DNA of 64,000 nt from Thermoanaerobaculia bacterium (GCA_030429235.1 JAUIDB010000012.1:1-64000); one strand, 5' to 3'; shown: positions 26,620-35,318, counted from the first letter of the stretch. Translations and numbers: made by a program. The notes: a model not told the origin generated them from the sequence alone.

Positions 26620-26847
26620 ATGTCCGATCGCTACCGAGTCGTCATCAACCACGAAGAACAGTACTCGATCTGGCCCGCCGACCAGACGATCCCCCGCGGC
26701 TGGACGGATGCCGGGACCACCGGCGACCGCGCCCGATGCACCGCGCACATCGAGAGGGTCTGGGGGGAGATCCGCGTGCTGGACCCCAACGATCGCCGCC
26801 GGCGCCTGCGCGAGATGGAGGAGCTGATCCGCCGCGACGCCGGATAG
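26620..26847 (+). CDS. MbtH-like protein
   Basis: The 75-residue protein has GAAGGAGAG before its ATG. The MbtH signature is nearly complete: YRVVINHEEQYSIWPADQTI (NxExQxSxWP), PRGWTDAGTTGDRARC and the following HIERVWGEIRVL, which replaces the usual CLxxIxxxWTDxRP. MbtH proteins bind and activate adenylation domains of non-ribosomal peptide synthetases. No NRPS or adenylation domain is encoded in the window. It ends the carbamoyltransferase/SGNH cassette, so it either serves a distant NRPS or has another partner here. The C-terminal ~20 residues are an extra charged helix. Confidence 0.85.
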   Translation: MSDRYRVVINHEEQYSIWPADQTIPRGWTDAGTTGDRARCTAHIERVWGEIRVLDPNDRRRRLREMEELIRRDAG

Positions 26848-26905
26848 CGGCTCGACCCGATCGGAGGGCCGAGCCCGCTCGTCCCGGTCCCTGCTCCCAA
26901 CGCCT

Positions 26906-27772
26906 TCACTCTCGGATCGAGTCGGAAGCGTCCTCGACCGAGAAGAGACGCCGGGCACCCGCGATGCCGCAGCCCTGGTAGGCATCGTAGGCGCGAGCGG
27001 CGGCCTCGTGAATCTCCGCCGCATCGCCACCCTCGAGCAGCCTGGTCAAGGCTGCGTCGAGGGTGTAGGCCTCAGGTGCCAACAGCCCCGTCGTGAGCAG
27101 AAGGGGAGTCGAGCCGGCCCGCTTCAGCGCTTCCAGAAAGTAGGGTCTGCTCGCGCAGGCCAGAACGATCGAGCCGCGAGACAGGCCATCGGGAGCGACC
27201 TTCGGCGCCGCTGCGAGTTCGAAGTCCATCAGCCCGTTGTGCCCGACGAAGACCTGGACTGCCGCCGCACCGCCCGCTCCGATCGACTCCCCTTCTTCGA
27301 GAGCGACGACCTCGGGGCGTCCGCCTGCCGCCAAGGCCATGAAGTGCTCGATCGCGTCCGCGATCTGGCTCCCATCCCAGGCGTCTGCCACCACCAGCAG
27401 TTCGATCGGTTCTTCGTCGCGAACCACCGACTTTCGCAGCACGAGCCGTTCGAGAACTCCGTCGGGCGGGGCCGAGGAAGCACGGGCCGCCCGATATCCC
27501 GAACGAAGCAGATGGGTCTTGACCCCGTATCGGGCGCCCCAGTAGAGATTGGATCGAGGATCCTGCCCGTTGCCGAGCGTTGCCGGGACCGGCACGATCC
27601 CTTGATTCTCGTTGTCGCAGAGGGCCACGACGACGTGCACGACCACCGGCGCTCCGGATTCCTGCAGTCCCTCGAGCCGCGACTGAATCCGGTCGACCTG
27701 GGCCGCGAGCCCTGGTTCCAGCCACGATGACAGCAAGAGGGCGAAGCAGCAGCACCGGCCGAAGGGCTTCAT
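26906..27772 (-). CDS. Secreted conserved protein with caspase-like signature, function unknown
   Basis: The protein has 288 residues with a signal peptide (to about residue 24). The conserved N-terminal block reads VHVVVALCDNENQGIVPVPA, followed by LGNGQDPRSNLYWGARYGVK. A later hydrophobic strand ends in VFVGHNGLMDF (His178), and another ends in SIVLACASRPYF (Cys206). His-x-Gly followed by Ala-Cys after hydrophobic strands is the pattern of clan CD cysteine peptidases (caspase/gingipain fold). I recognise the family as a recurrent uncharacterised protein, but the peptidase idea is inference. It converges on the MbtH gene with 58 bases between. Confidence 0.7.
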   Translation of the reverse strand: MKPFGRCCCFALLLSSWLEPGLAAQVDRIQSRLEGLQESGAPVVVHVVVALCDNENQGIVPVPATLGNGQDPRSNLYWGARYGVKTHLLRSGYRAARASSAPPDGVLERLVLRKSVVRDEEPIELLVVADAWDGSQIADAIEHFMALAAGGRPEVVALEEGESIGAGGAAAVQVFVGHNGLMDFELAAAPKVAPDGLSRGSIVLACASRPYFLEALKRAGSTPLLLTTGLLAPEAYTLDAALTRLLEGGDAAEIHEAAARAYDAYQGCGIAGARRLFSVEDASDSIRE

Positions 27773-27854
27773 GCTCTCTCAGACCGCCCGCTGGGCTGAT
27801 CGGTTCCCTCATCCGGCCAAGAGGGAGACTCCCGAGCGGCCCGCCCCCTGGCGC

Positions 27855-28667
27855 CTACGGAGGCGGTCCGGTCCTGGGACAGTGTTCGAAGAAGGTCGAA
27901 GTGTCGAGAATCGGGGCGAACGGCTGCCCTGGATTCGACTGATACGTGGTCGACCGCCTTCCGACGTTGTCTCGGACTCTTAGTACGACTTCGAGGTTGG
28001 TCATCCCCGACACGAAGACCCAGTGGGAGTAGGCGGAGGGCGGAGGACAAACGTCGAGAATCTTCACGATCAACTCCGGATTCTCCTTCGAGAAGAACCA
28101 GAAATGGCCCCAACGATCGGAGCTGCGACCAGCGTGGCCGAACCGAAGGTCGGACGTGGGGTCCGGCGACCACTCAGCCTCGATGGTAAAGATCCGTCGA
28201 AGCAGATTGAGGCGGCGGCGCTCCAGCAGGGCAACCGGCTCGAGCACCAGGTCTTCGAACAGGAAACCGTACCGATCGCAACAGCCCTCACCGTAGTGGC
28301 CGTTCAGTACCGCCGGACCGCCGGCGCTCGACTCGATCGTCAGCTCGACCGACTGATACGTGGTGACGGTCGAGAAGCGGAGTGCACCGTCTCCGACCAA
28401 CTGTCCAGGCAGCTCCGACAGATCGATGAGCCCGGGAGCTGGCCAGACCGCGCCGGTGGTCGAGTAGACGATGTCCGAATAGAGGATCCTCGGGGCCGAG
28501 GGGTCAGCATCGACCTCGAGCTCTCCTTCGAGTACCGCCGTGAAGCAGGAGTTCCCACTGAACCCGCCACAGGCGGTCACCGGCTGTGGGTTGATCCGAT
28601 AGAACTGCGCCGCGGCAAAGGCCGGCCACGACAGAGCGAGCCAGAACAAGACACTCTTTGTGGTCAT
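27855..28667 (-). CDS. Secreted protein with a C-terminal domain shared with the 30667-31731 product
   Basis: The ATG at 28667 gives 270 residues and a signal peptide ending AFAAAQ; the in-frame 5' extension is Arg/Pro-rich and not coding-like. The middle part is a predicted beta-rich domain with paired cysteines (EGCCDRYGFLFEDLVL). The C-terminal ~100 residues (FTIEAEW, WGHFWFFSKENPELIVKILD, VCPPPSAYSHWVFVSGMTN, ending FFEHC) align with the tail of the secreted protein encoded at 30667-31731. No enzymatic motif was seen. It is probably an extracellular or surface protein. Confidence 0.72.
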   Translation of the reverse strand: MTTKSVLFWLALSWPAFAAAQFYRINPQPVTACGGFSGNSCFTAVLEGELEVDADPSAPRILYSDIVYSTTGAVWPAPGLIDLSELPGQLVGDGALRFSTVTTYQSVELTIESSAGGPAVLNGHYGEGCCDRYGFLFEDLVLEPVALLERRRLNLLRRIFTIEAEWSPDPTSDLRFGHAGRSSDRWGHFWFFSKENPELIVKILDVCPPPSAYSHWVFVSGMTNLEVVLRVRDNVGRRSTTYQSNPGQPFAPILDTSTFFEHCPRTGPPP

Positions 28668-28853
28668 CGACCTGGTATACGGGGTTCGGGCCTCCGGTGT
28701 CCAGGCACATCCGCCAGAACGGCGAGGGCCGGGCTCGGCACCTCGCCCTGGCGTCCGATCACCGACGACCCCCCCTGGGCGGCGACGGAGTGGCTTGTGG
28801 GCGGTCGGTACAGGCAAGGCCACCGCTCGTCGTGGACCAGGCCGGACCGGGGT

Positions 28854-29324
28854 CTACTGGCGGCTCGGATCGTCTGCCGCATCGACGTAGTCGATGTCGT
28901 AGGGTCCGATGCCGTGGAACTGCAGGATCGTCTCGCCCTGCATTCGATTGAAATGAGGAACCCCCTGCGGAAGCCTCACATAGGAGCCCGCGGTAAGCTC
29001 GACGGTTTCTTCCTCGTCGCGCCGCTCTCCGAATCCGAGTGTCATCACCCCCTGCAGCACCGTCACGTGCTCGTCCATCGGATGCGTATGAGGGGGGACT
29101 GCGTAGCCATCCGGTAGCCTCGCTCGAAAGACGTACAGTTCACCGGGCGCGGACGGGTCGCCGACGATGACGGCCATCTCCGCCCCCGCCGGAAGCTTCG
29201 GTGAAGCGGGACCCCACTCGATCTGATCGGGTAGGACGACGAGGTTGTCGGTCTCCTCGGCGAAGCTCGTGGCCACGGAAACGACTGCGGCCAGAAGCGC
29301 GAGTAGCAAGAGATTGCGCCACAT
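28854..29324 (-). CDS. Secreted cupin-domain protein
   Basis: The 156-residue protein has a signal peptide (to about residue 22). The cupin core has the first motif in YAVPPHTHPMDEHVTVLQG (two His and one Glu/His metal ligands, near residues 78-90). The second motif is weaker: LPQGVPHFNRMQGETILQFH. The metal site therefore looks intact. Small exported cupins of this kind are common and their substrates are mostly unknown. It is 186 bases downstream of the preceding same-strand region and apparently a single-gene unit. Confidence 0.82.
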   Translation of the reverse strand: MWRNLLLLALLAAVVSVATSFAEETDNLVVLPDQIEWGPASPKLPAGAEMAVIVGDPSAPGELYVFRARLPDGYAVPPHTHPMDEHVTVLQGVMTLGFGERRDEEETVELTAGSYVRLPQGVPHFNRMQGETILQFHGIGPYDIDYVDAADDPSRQ

Positions 29325-29403
29325 CTGGACCCCCTTTCTGTCAGCCTCTCCATCCTAGCCTAGACGCGCCAGGGGGGTAGCGCGACGAGCAAGTCATCGG
29401 GTG

Positions 29404-30267
29404 TCAAGCAGACTCGCCCTCCTCGAAGGTCCCACTCGAGGTCCCACCTTGCTCCCCAACGATCATGGCGCCGTTCCGATAGAGCTTGCGATGGAGCGAC
29501 CAGAGGACGATCGCCGGCAGCAAGAGGGGCAGGACCAGGTTGGTCGTCAGAGCTTGCGCGGTCGAGACCACCACGGCCTCCGGCGCGGAGGCGATCAAGA
29601 GCTGGGGACCGACCGGACCGTCGGAGAACAGCAGAATCACGACCAGGTTCCAGCCCATGTGCAGGCCGATGGGCAAGGCCAAGGAGCCCGATTTCGTAAA
29701 CGCCGCCGCCAGCATGAGGCCGAACGCTCCGGTGAGAAGAAACACGAAGACCATCGGTACGATGCTCCCGAGAACTCCATACGAAAACCAGTGGTACACG
29801 CCAAAGACCGCGGCCGAGAGGTAGCAAGCCCGGCGCGCCCCGAGAAAGCGAATCGCCTGGTAGAGCAAATACCCTCGGAACACCAGTTCCTCGTAGAGCA
29901 CGGAGTTCGTCACCCACCGGAGCCCCTCGAACAGGGCCGAGAGCGAGAACGTTGGGTTGAGTTCCCAGTAGGCACCACTCCAGTAGCCCTGGATCAGGTA
30001 TTTGAAGGTGGCGAATAGGCCCGCACAACCGACGCCGGCCAGGAACTCGACGGCCCGCCGTAGCGGAAGGTCGAACCCTAATACCACGAGGGACTTGCCC
30101 TCGAAACGGAGCAGCAGCCAGGAAAGGAAAACCAGGATCGGCCCGATCACGCTGGAACTCCCGGCCTCGCGCAGCTCGACTCCTCCCTCAGAAGGCTCTC
30201 CAGGGAGTCGGATGATGGACTCGTCATGTAGTTGGTACTCGGCACTCTGTTCTCTATTCCCACCCAT
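29404..30267 (-). CDS. CPBP-family intramembrane metalloprotease
   Basis: The 287-residue protein has about seven membrane helices after a soluble N-terminus of 45 residues. The Abi/CPBP (CAAX-protease-like) motifs are present: SVLYEELVFRGYLLYQA (EExxxR with the catalytic glutamates), FGVYHWFSYG (His), and GLHMGWNLVVILLF (His...Asn) in a later helix. Members include Rce1-type prenyl-protein proteases and bacteriocin self-immunity proteins. No bacteriocin gene is seen nearby. It follows the truncated hydrolase on the same strand by 40 bases. Confidence 0.85.
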   Translation of the reverse strand: MGGNREQSAEYQLHDESIIRLPGEPSEGGVELREAGSSSVIGPILVFLSWLLLRFEGKSLVVLGFDLPLRRAVEFLAGVGCAGLFATFKYLIQGYWSGAYWELNPTFSLSALFEGLRWVTNSVLYEELVFRGYLLYQAIRFLGARRACYLSAAVFGVYHWFSYGVLGSIVPMVFVFLLTGAFGLMLAAAFTKSGSLALPIGLHMGWNLVVILLFSDGPVGPQLLIASAPEAVVVSTAQALTTNLVLPLLLPAIVLWSLHRKLYRNGAMIVGEQGGTSSGTFEEGESA

Positions 30268-30306
30268 AGCCCCCCGGAGACCGCTGCCGATCGGGCGTCG
30301 CCGGGG

Positions 30307-30600
30307 TCACGCTGGGGCCGACCTCCGCCGGAGGAACTCTCGGATGGCCGCCCGGGCCGCTGCGGGCTGCGATTGGAGCAACGAGTGCGGAGCGTCGAAG
30401 GTCACGACCACGGCGTCCGATCGTAGCTCCTGGATGTGACAGGACGAACTCGGTAATAGCAAACGATCACGCCGGCCTCGGAGGTAGAGCACCGGCACCC
30501 GGGCTCGCGCCAGATCCTCGGCGCGTTCGCCGTTCGTCGCACGTTCCTCGGCAGCACGATGAACCGCGAGGCCGGCCTCTACCGCGTAGCGGGAAAGACG
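30307..30600 (-). pseudogene. 3' remnant of an alpha/beta hydrolase gene
   Basis: The last ~95 codons of this reading frame (ARVPVLYLRGRRDRLLLPSS, FDAPHSLLQSQPAAARAAI) match the C-terminal third of the intact hydrolase at 36134-36844. The match includes the catalytic Asp and His, and the DNA is also clearly similar. Upstream of about 30600 the frame turns into Arg/Ser-rich non-coding sequence and runs into the oppositely oriented gene starting at 30667. The nucleophile-bearing N-terminal part is missing. This looks like a duplicate truncated by rearrangement. Confidence 0.6.
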
Positions 30601-30666
30601 TCCGCGAACGGACGCGTGCCGCCGAGACCTACGAAGCTCGCTCCAACTGCCCACGGGAGACCCCTT

Positions 30667-31731
30667 ATGCATCGACCTCGAGTTCTTCAGCGCTTCCTCG
30701 CCGCGACCCTGATCGGGCTGGGCCTCTGGTCGCCGGCGGCACGAGCCGACGACGTCGCCTACTTCGTTCTCGGCCCGGAACTCCAGAAGCGATCTCTCGA
30801 GAGCGGACAGGTGACCAAGGTGGGCACCCTCGACGACAACCTCTGGCGTCTCGCTTTCGCTCCTGACGGCACGCTCTACGCCATTGACCACGGTGCCACG
30901 TCAACCACCATCTTCAGTGTCGACCCGGCGACCGCCGGGACCACATCTGTGGCTCGACTCGATGGCGTTGCCAATGCCCGCGGTCTGGCTGTCGCCGATG
31001 ATGGCGTTCTCTGGATCAGCGCCGCCGGTGTGTTGCACGGGTGGGATCCCGCCAGCGGTGACGTCCAGACCCTGGTCCCGGCCGTCGCCGTGGAGGAACT
31101 CGGCTGGCACGGTGACCTCTACGGCCTGGCGAGCGGACACAGCGGTGGCACGCTACAGCGGATCGACCTGTCGACCGGAGCCACGGAGCCGCTCTTCTCG
31201 GTCCTACCGTTCATCTTCGCCGAGTACGGAGCTGCCTTCGATACCGAAGGCCGACTCTGGGTAGCGACGATCGGAGCCGTCGACCCACCCTTCGGCGACG
31301 GAGCGCTGGTCGCCTCGGACCTCGTGACCGAGGAGGTCGTAACGAGTTTCCCCTACTTCGAAGGAGCCCGCGGCGTCGCGATCCGGGAGGAATGTCCAGG
31401 GCTTTGCCTCCGCGACGGGCGGTTTCTGGTGGAGGTCGAGTGGCGCGACTTCCGCGGGAACGTGGGTGTGGGAAGGGCCGTGCCTACCGACCAGGACGCG
31501 ACCGGCCTGTTCTGGTTCTTCGAGGAGGACAACTGGGAGATGCTGGTGAAGGTCATCGACGGGTGCTCCAACGACGGACACTTCTGGTTCCTTGCCGCGT
31601 CGGCGACCAACGTCGAGTACCACCTTCGGGTCACGGATCTCGAAGCCGGTGTAACGAAGGAGTATGACAACCCCCTGGGCCGCGAGGCGCCAGCGATCGC
31701 CGACAATCGAGCGTTCGACACCTGTCCCTGA
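30667..31731 (+). CDS. Secreted propeller-like protein with the shared C-terminal domain
   Basis: The ATG at 30667 (GGGAGA upstream) gives 354 residues with a signal peptide (to about residue 26). Residues about 30-240 contain propeller-like repeats with phrases such as FAPDGTLYAIDHGA, VADDGVLWISAAG and DTEGRLWVATIGA. The C-terminal ~100 residues (FLVEVEWRDFRGNVGVGRAV, TGLFWFFEEDNWEMLVKVID, GCSNDGHFWFLAASATNVEY, ending AFDTCP) form a domain also seen at the end of the 27855-28667 product. This tail recurs in extracellular proteins of related bacteria to my recollection. Function unknown; probably binding rather than catalytic. Confidence 0.75.
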   Translation: MHRPRVLQRFLAATLIGLGLWSPAARADDVAYFVLGPELQKRSLESGQVTKVGTLDDNLWRLAFAPDGTLYAIDHGATSTTIFSVDPATAGTTSVARLDGVANARGLAVADDGVLWISAAGVLHGWDPASGDVQTLVPAVAVEELGWHGDLYGLASGHSGGTLQRIDLSTGATEPLFSVLPFIFAEYGAAFDTEGRLWVATIGAVDPPFGDGALVASDLVTEEVVTSFPYFEGARGVAIREECPGLCLRDGRFLVEVEWRDFRGNVGVGRAVPTDQDATGLFWFFEEDNWEMLVKVIDGCSNDGHFWFLAASATNVEYHLRVTDLEAGVTKEYDNPLGREAPAIADNRAFDTCP

Positions 31732-31767
31732 GCCCCGAGATCCTCCGGTTGGCCGGCATCCAGCGGC

Positions 31768-32757
31768 CTACCAACCCTCTACGAGCCGAGGCTCGGTCGT
31801 CGCAACCCAGGAATCGACGATCCGGGCCACCTCTCGGGCACAGCCCCAAGCTACGGTGAATCCACCACCCCCGTGACCGTAGTTGTGCACCACCGGTCGC
31901 GCCGGGTCGGAGGTGTCGAGTTCGAGTCGGACCTCGGGTCGGCCGGGTCGGAGTCCGACACTCGTACCCAGAAGCTCGGCCCCGACGACCTCGGGCACGA
32001 GGCGTCCGCATCGCTCGAGGATCGCTCTCGTTTCGTCAGGGTTCGGAGTTCGATCCCAGTTTCCCTCCTCCGCGGTCCCACCGAGGACCACGTCGTCGCG
32101 ACGTGGAAGGACGAGCGTGATCGCGTCGGTTCGCCGGTAGAGGCGCGTCGAGCTGGTGAGCCCCTCGGGGCGGCGGACACGTACCGTCTGCCCACGGATC
32201 GGAACGACGGAGGGGTCCTCGGCGAAGTAGCGGGCTTGCACCCCGGTGCAGTTGACCACCAGGGAGAAGTCCGGAAAGAGCTCCCGGGGAGACGACAGCT
32301 CCCGACGAACCACTCGGGCACCGCGGTCTCGGAGATCGGTGGCGAGCCACGGTAGATAGACCGGCACGTCGACCACCGGAAGGATCAGGCGGAAGGCCTG
32401 GACACACTCGACACCGATCTCGGTGGCGTCGAACTCTTCCCACTCGTCGACGAGATGACGAACGTAGGCGCTGTCGTCGGGGTCCACGCAGAAGCGGTCG
32501 TGCCGTTCGAAATGGACCCCGGTGGCCGGGTCTCGGGAGGCTCGCCGGTACTCTTCGTAGGTATCCCGAGCCCAGATCGCAACCCGAGCCTCGGGGAAGA
32601 TCTTGTGGGGCCACCAGTAGGCACCCGCCGCCATCGACGTCGTGTCCCCGACCTCTTCCCGGGTGAAGATCTCGACCGAATGCCCGCGGGCCAGGAGTTC
32701 CGCGGCACTGGTCAAGCCGATGATCCCACTGCCGACCACGGCGATGCGCAGAGTCAT
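31768..32757 (-). CDS. D-amino-acid oxidase (FAD-dependent)
   Basis: The ATG at 32757 gives 329 residues and starts directly at the FAD Rossmann motif RIAVVGSGIIGLTSAAELLA. The signature VHNYGHGGGGFTVAWGCA near residue 300 matches the DAAO pattern. Active-site context such as AGAYWWPH (flavin contact) and VGLRPGRPEVRLE (substrate Arg) is also present. It oxidises D-amino acids to imino acids with H2O2 release. No signal peptide was found. The nearest same-strand gene is a kinase about 290 bases upstream; no amino-acid racemase or transporter is nearby. Confidence 0.9.
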   Translation of the reverse strand: MTLRIAVVGSGIIGLTSAAELLARGHSVEIFTREEVGDTTSMAAGAYWWPHKIFPEARVAIWARDTYEEYRRASRDPATGVHFERHDRFCVDPDDSAYVRHLVDEWEEFDATEIGVECVQAFRLILPVVDVPVYLPWLATDLRDRGARVVRRELSSPRELFPDFSLVVNCTGVQARYFAEDPSVVPIRGQTVRVRRPEGLTSSTRLYRRTDAITLVLPRRDDVVLGGTAEEGNWDRTPNPDETRAILERCGRLVPEVVGAELLGTSVGLRPGRPEVRLELDTSDPARPVVHNYGHGGGGFTVAWGCAREVARIVDSWVATTEPRLVEGW

Positions 32758-33046
32758 GGGCTGGAGCCACCTCGGTGCTGGGGCCGGTTGGACATGGAGC
32801 GGGAGCGTAGCAGTTCGCGACTCGGCGGCCCAGGGGGAGGCGGCAATCAAGATCCCCGAAAAGGGTCAGTCCCCAAAAGGTGTCTGGTACCTCTCGCCGC
32901 AGGCACCCGGCATCAGGCCGCCTCTGGGGTACCAAGACTGCGGAATCGTGAACTCGTCGTCCGTTCCGTGGCCCCACTTAGCGGTTGCCGGAGTTCCGGC
33001 CACCGCGAGAAGGGTCCGAGAAGCGTCGCAAACAGACTTCTCCCTC

Positions 33047-35089
33047 CTACTGCGGTCGCCGCGCCCCACCGGGTTCCGGACCCAGACGGGGGCGGGGACG
33101 TTCGCCCGGCGGAGGCTGGGCCCGGCGGAGGCAGAGAACCCTGATTGCGCTCCCCTCGACCCCCTTGGGGGGTCGAACGCGGCGTTGGCGACGGGCAAAA
33201 TCGTAGGTCCACTGCTCACCGAACCCCTGGCGGGAAGTGCTCCAAACCTCGATCGCGGCCAGCGCAACCTCTGCCTGCCCCTCGTTCGCGGCCAGCGAGG
33301 CGGCGCGCGCTAGCTCCTCCAGCTCCTCGATCGTCGGCAGGATCCAATCGTCTTGGCGGGCGAGTTCGAGCTTGCGGCAGTACGCCTTGGCCTCCTTCAG
33401 CGTCGCCGGGTCGGGTCCCGGTCGCTTGGTCCAGGCGATCCCCGAACGGTCGTCGACGATCGACCCGTCGCCTCGGTCGCGGAAGCGGGAGAAGTTGGGC
33501 GGCGTATTCGACCGTGCCGACGGCTCGCTTCCCGAGTGTTGGACCACGCCGCCACCCTCGATCTCGATCGTGCGCACCGTCAGGTTGTCGGCCAGGTCGC
33601 GAGCCACCAGTCGCAGCGTCTGTCGCCCCTCGACGATCGGTACCGCAACCGAGAACGAACCGTCCTCCGCCACCGCCACCGGCGAGCCGTCCAGCGTCAA
33701 CTCCACCGACCCCCGATCGTCGATCGAGCGCCCCCGCACTCGGGCCAGGCGGCTCTCGAATTCGAGGAGCGGGGCGTCGACCGCCAGGACCGGCGCAACC
33801 GTGTCGGGAGCCTCGATCGTGGCCGTTGCCGAATCCGTGACCTTGTCCACGTCGCCCGGTTCCGGGGCCTCGCGGAGGACCCTCGCCGGATCTGCTTCCG
33901 CTTCCGCCGCCCCGTCCGCAGAGGGAAGTGCTCCCTCCGAAACCTCAACCGGGATCGAACTCTCTTCTGGAGTCGACTCCGGCCCTACGGTAGAGAGCGG
34001 CTCCGTGGCCGGCGGTGGCGCCGCGGTCGCGTCGACCCGATCTGCGGGCCGGAGGCCAGGGTCGATCGCGGCTCGTTCCGGTCCCGAAGCCGGGGCTAGC
34101 TCCTCCTCCCCCCGCTGGCTCAGCCACCACCCGACCGAGACCACCAGGAGCGCCACCAGGACCCACCGGACGAGCCTGGTGCGCCCTGGCGCTCTCCCTC
34201 GGACCTCGGGATGGAGATGGGGGACCAGGGCGGTCTCTTCGGCCTCCTTCTCCTGGGCCAGCTTCTCCAGACGGCGGGCCTCCTGCGCCAGGCGCCGCGC
34301 CGAACCGATCCGCTCTTCCGGCAACTTCGCCAGACAGGACGACAGCAGCCCCAGGGTCTGCCGGTCGAGTTCCCCGGTCGGACGGAGCGCGGCGAGAGGG
34401 TCCTCGTGCACGACCTGGTAGAGAACCGACGAGATCTCCGTGCCTTCGAACGGCAGGTGCCCCTGCTTTAGCTCGAACAGGATCACACCCAGCGAGAACA
34501 GGTCCGACCGCGCATCCCAGCCCTGGTTGCGAGCGCGTTCCGGCGACACGTAGTGGGGGCTTCCCACCACCATGCCGGGTTCGGTGATGGTCTGCCCCAC
34601 CTCGTCGAGGCTTCGTGCCAGACCGAAGTCGGTAACCACCACGCGGCCATCGCGAGCGATCAGGATGTTCCGTGGCGTCACGTCTCGGTGGACGATCCCT
34701 AGACCGTGGGCCGCGTCGAGGGCGTCGGCCACCGTGGCCACGAGCGCAAACGCCTCTGACTGGCTGTAGCGATGAGACTCCATCCGCTGGGCCAACGACT
34801 CTCCGTCGACCAATTCCATCACCAGAAACAAGTAGTCGCCGTCCCGACCGTAGTCGTAGACCGTAACCACTCCGGGATGGCTGATGCTGGCCGCGGCCCG
34901 CGCTTCGCGTCGAAAACGGTCCTCCAACTCCGAACGCTCCGCATCGGTGACCCGGGTCGGAAAGAGGATCACCTTGCACGCCACCTCGCGATCGAGCTCC
35001 GGATCCCAGGCTCGATAGACCACCCCCATGCCGCCGCGACCGATCTCCCCCCGGAGGCGGTAGCGGCCGATACTGGTGGGAGTTTCCAT
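33047..35089 (-). CDS. Membrane Ser/Thr kinase with extracytoplasmic Lcl/DUF1566-like domain
   Basis: The ATG at 35089 gives 680 residues. The PknB-type kinase domain (about 8-270) has the P-loop GRGGMGVVYRA, Lys39, HRDVTPRN (134-141) and DFG (154-156). The catalytic-loop Lys is replaced by Thr, as in some bacterial kinases. One membrane helix (about 307-323) is followed by a Pro/Glu/Ala-rich stretch and a Bacterial-Ig-like part (VELTLDGSPVAVAEDG). A C-terminal DUF1566/Lcl-type domain follows (DRSGIAWTKRPG, AKAYCRKLELARQDDWILPT). The layout suggests an envelope-sensing receptor kinase. It is a single-gene unit. Confidence 0.87.
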   Translation of the reverse strand: METPTSIGRYRLRGEIGRGGMGVVYRAWDPELDREVACKVILFPTRVTDAERSELEDRFRREARAAASISHPGVVTVYDYGRDGDYLFLVMELVDGESLAQRMESHRYSQSEAFALVATVADALDAAHGLGIVHRDVTPRNILIARDGRVVVTDFGLARSLDEVGQTITEPGMVVGSPHYVSPERARNQGWDARSDLFSLGVILFELKQGHLPFEGTEISSVLYQVVHEDPLAALRPTGELDRQTLGLLSSCLAKLPEERIGSARRLAQEARRLEKLAQEKEAEETALVPHLHPEVRGRAPGRTRLVRWVLVALLVVSVGWWLSQRGEEELAPASGPERAAIDPGLRPADRVDATAAPPPATEPLSTVGPESTPEESSIPVEVSEGALPSADGAAEAEADPARVLREAPEPGDVDKVTDSATATIEAPDTVAPVLAVDAPLLEFESRLARVRGRSIDDRGSVELTLDGSPVAVAEDGSFSVAVPIVEGRQTLRLVARDLADNLTVRTIEIEGGGVVQHSGSEPSARSNTPPNFSRFRDRGDGSIVDDRSGIAWTKRPGPDPATLKEAKAYCRKLELARQDDWILPTIEELEELARAASLAANEGQAEVALAAIEVWSTSRQGFGEQWTYDFARRQRRVRPPKGVEGSAIRVLCLRRAQPPPGERPRPRLGPEPGGARRPQ

Positions 35090-35318
35090 GGCGAGGTGGG
35101 GAGGGCGCGGAAGAACTATACCAACCCACTGGCAACTCGAGGCCCACGAGACGGAACCTGGACTCTGGCGACACTGGGGAGCCCACATCGTAGAGAAAAC
35201 GAACCCTCACGAAGTCTCTCATCCACTGTGGAGCCTGGGCATGGTGATGCTCCCGTCGCTAGCCACGGATCCAGTCGACGCCTGTGGTGCCGGTGACGTT
35301 CCGAGTCGGCTGTGGTGA

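Noticed and set aside
24589-27030. 813-codon open frame on the minus strand opposite the SGNH/MbtH genes
   Set aside because: It is antisense to two well supported genes, has low-complexity Gly/Arg/Val-rich composition, no family features, and arises from the high G+C content.
32840-33046. Possible REP-like or mobile-element remnant in the gap between the kinase and the D-amino-acid oxidase gene (GGGTCAGTCCCC motif, two GGTACC sites)
   Set aside because: Only short motifs are seen, with no second copy in the window, no clear hairpin and no transposase.
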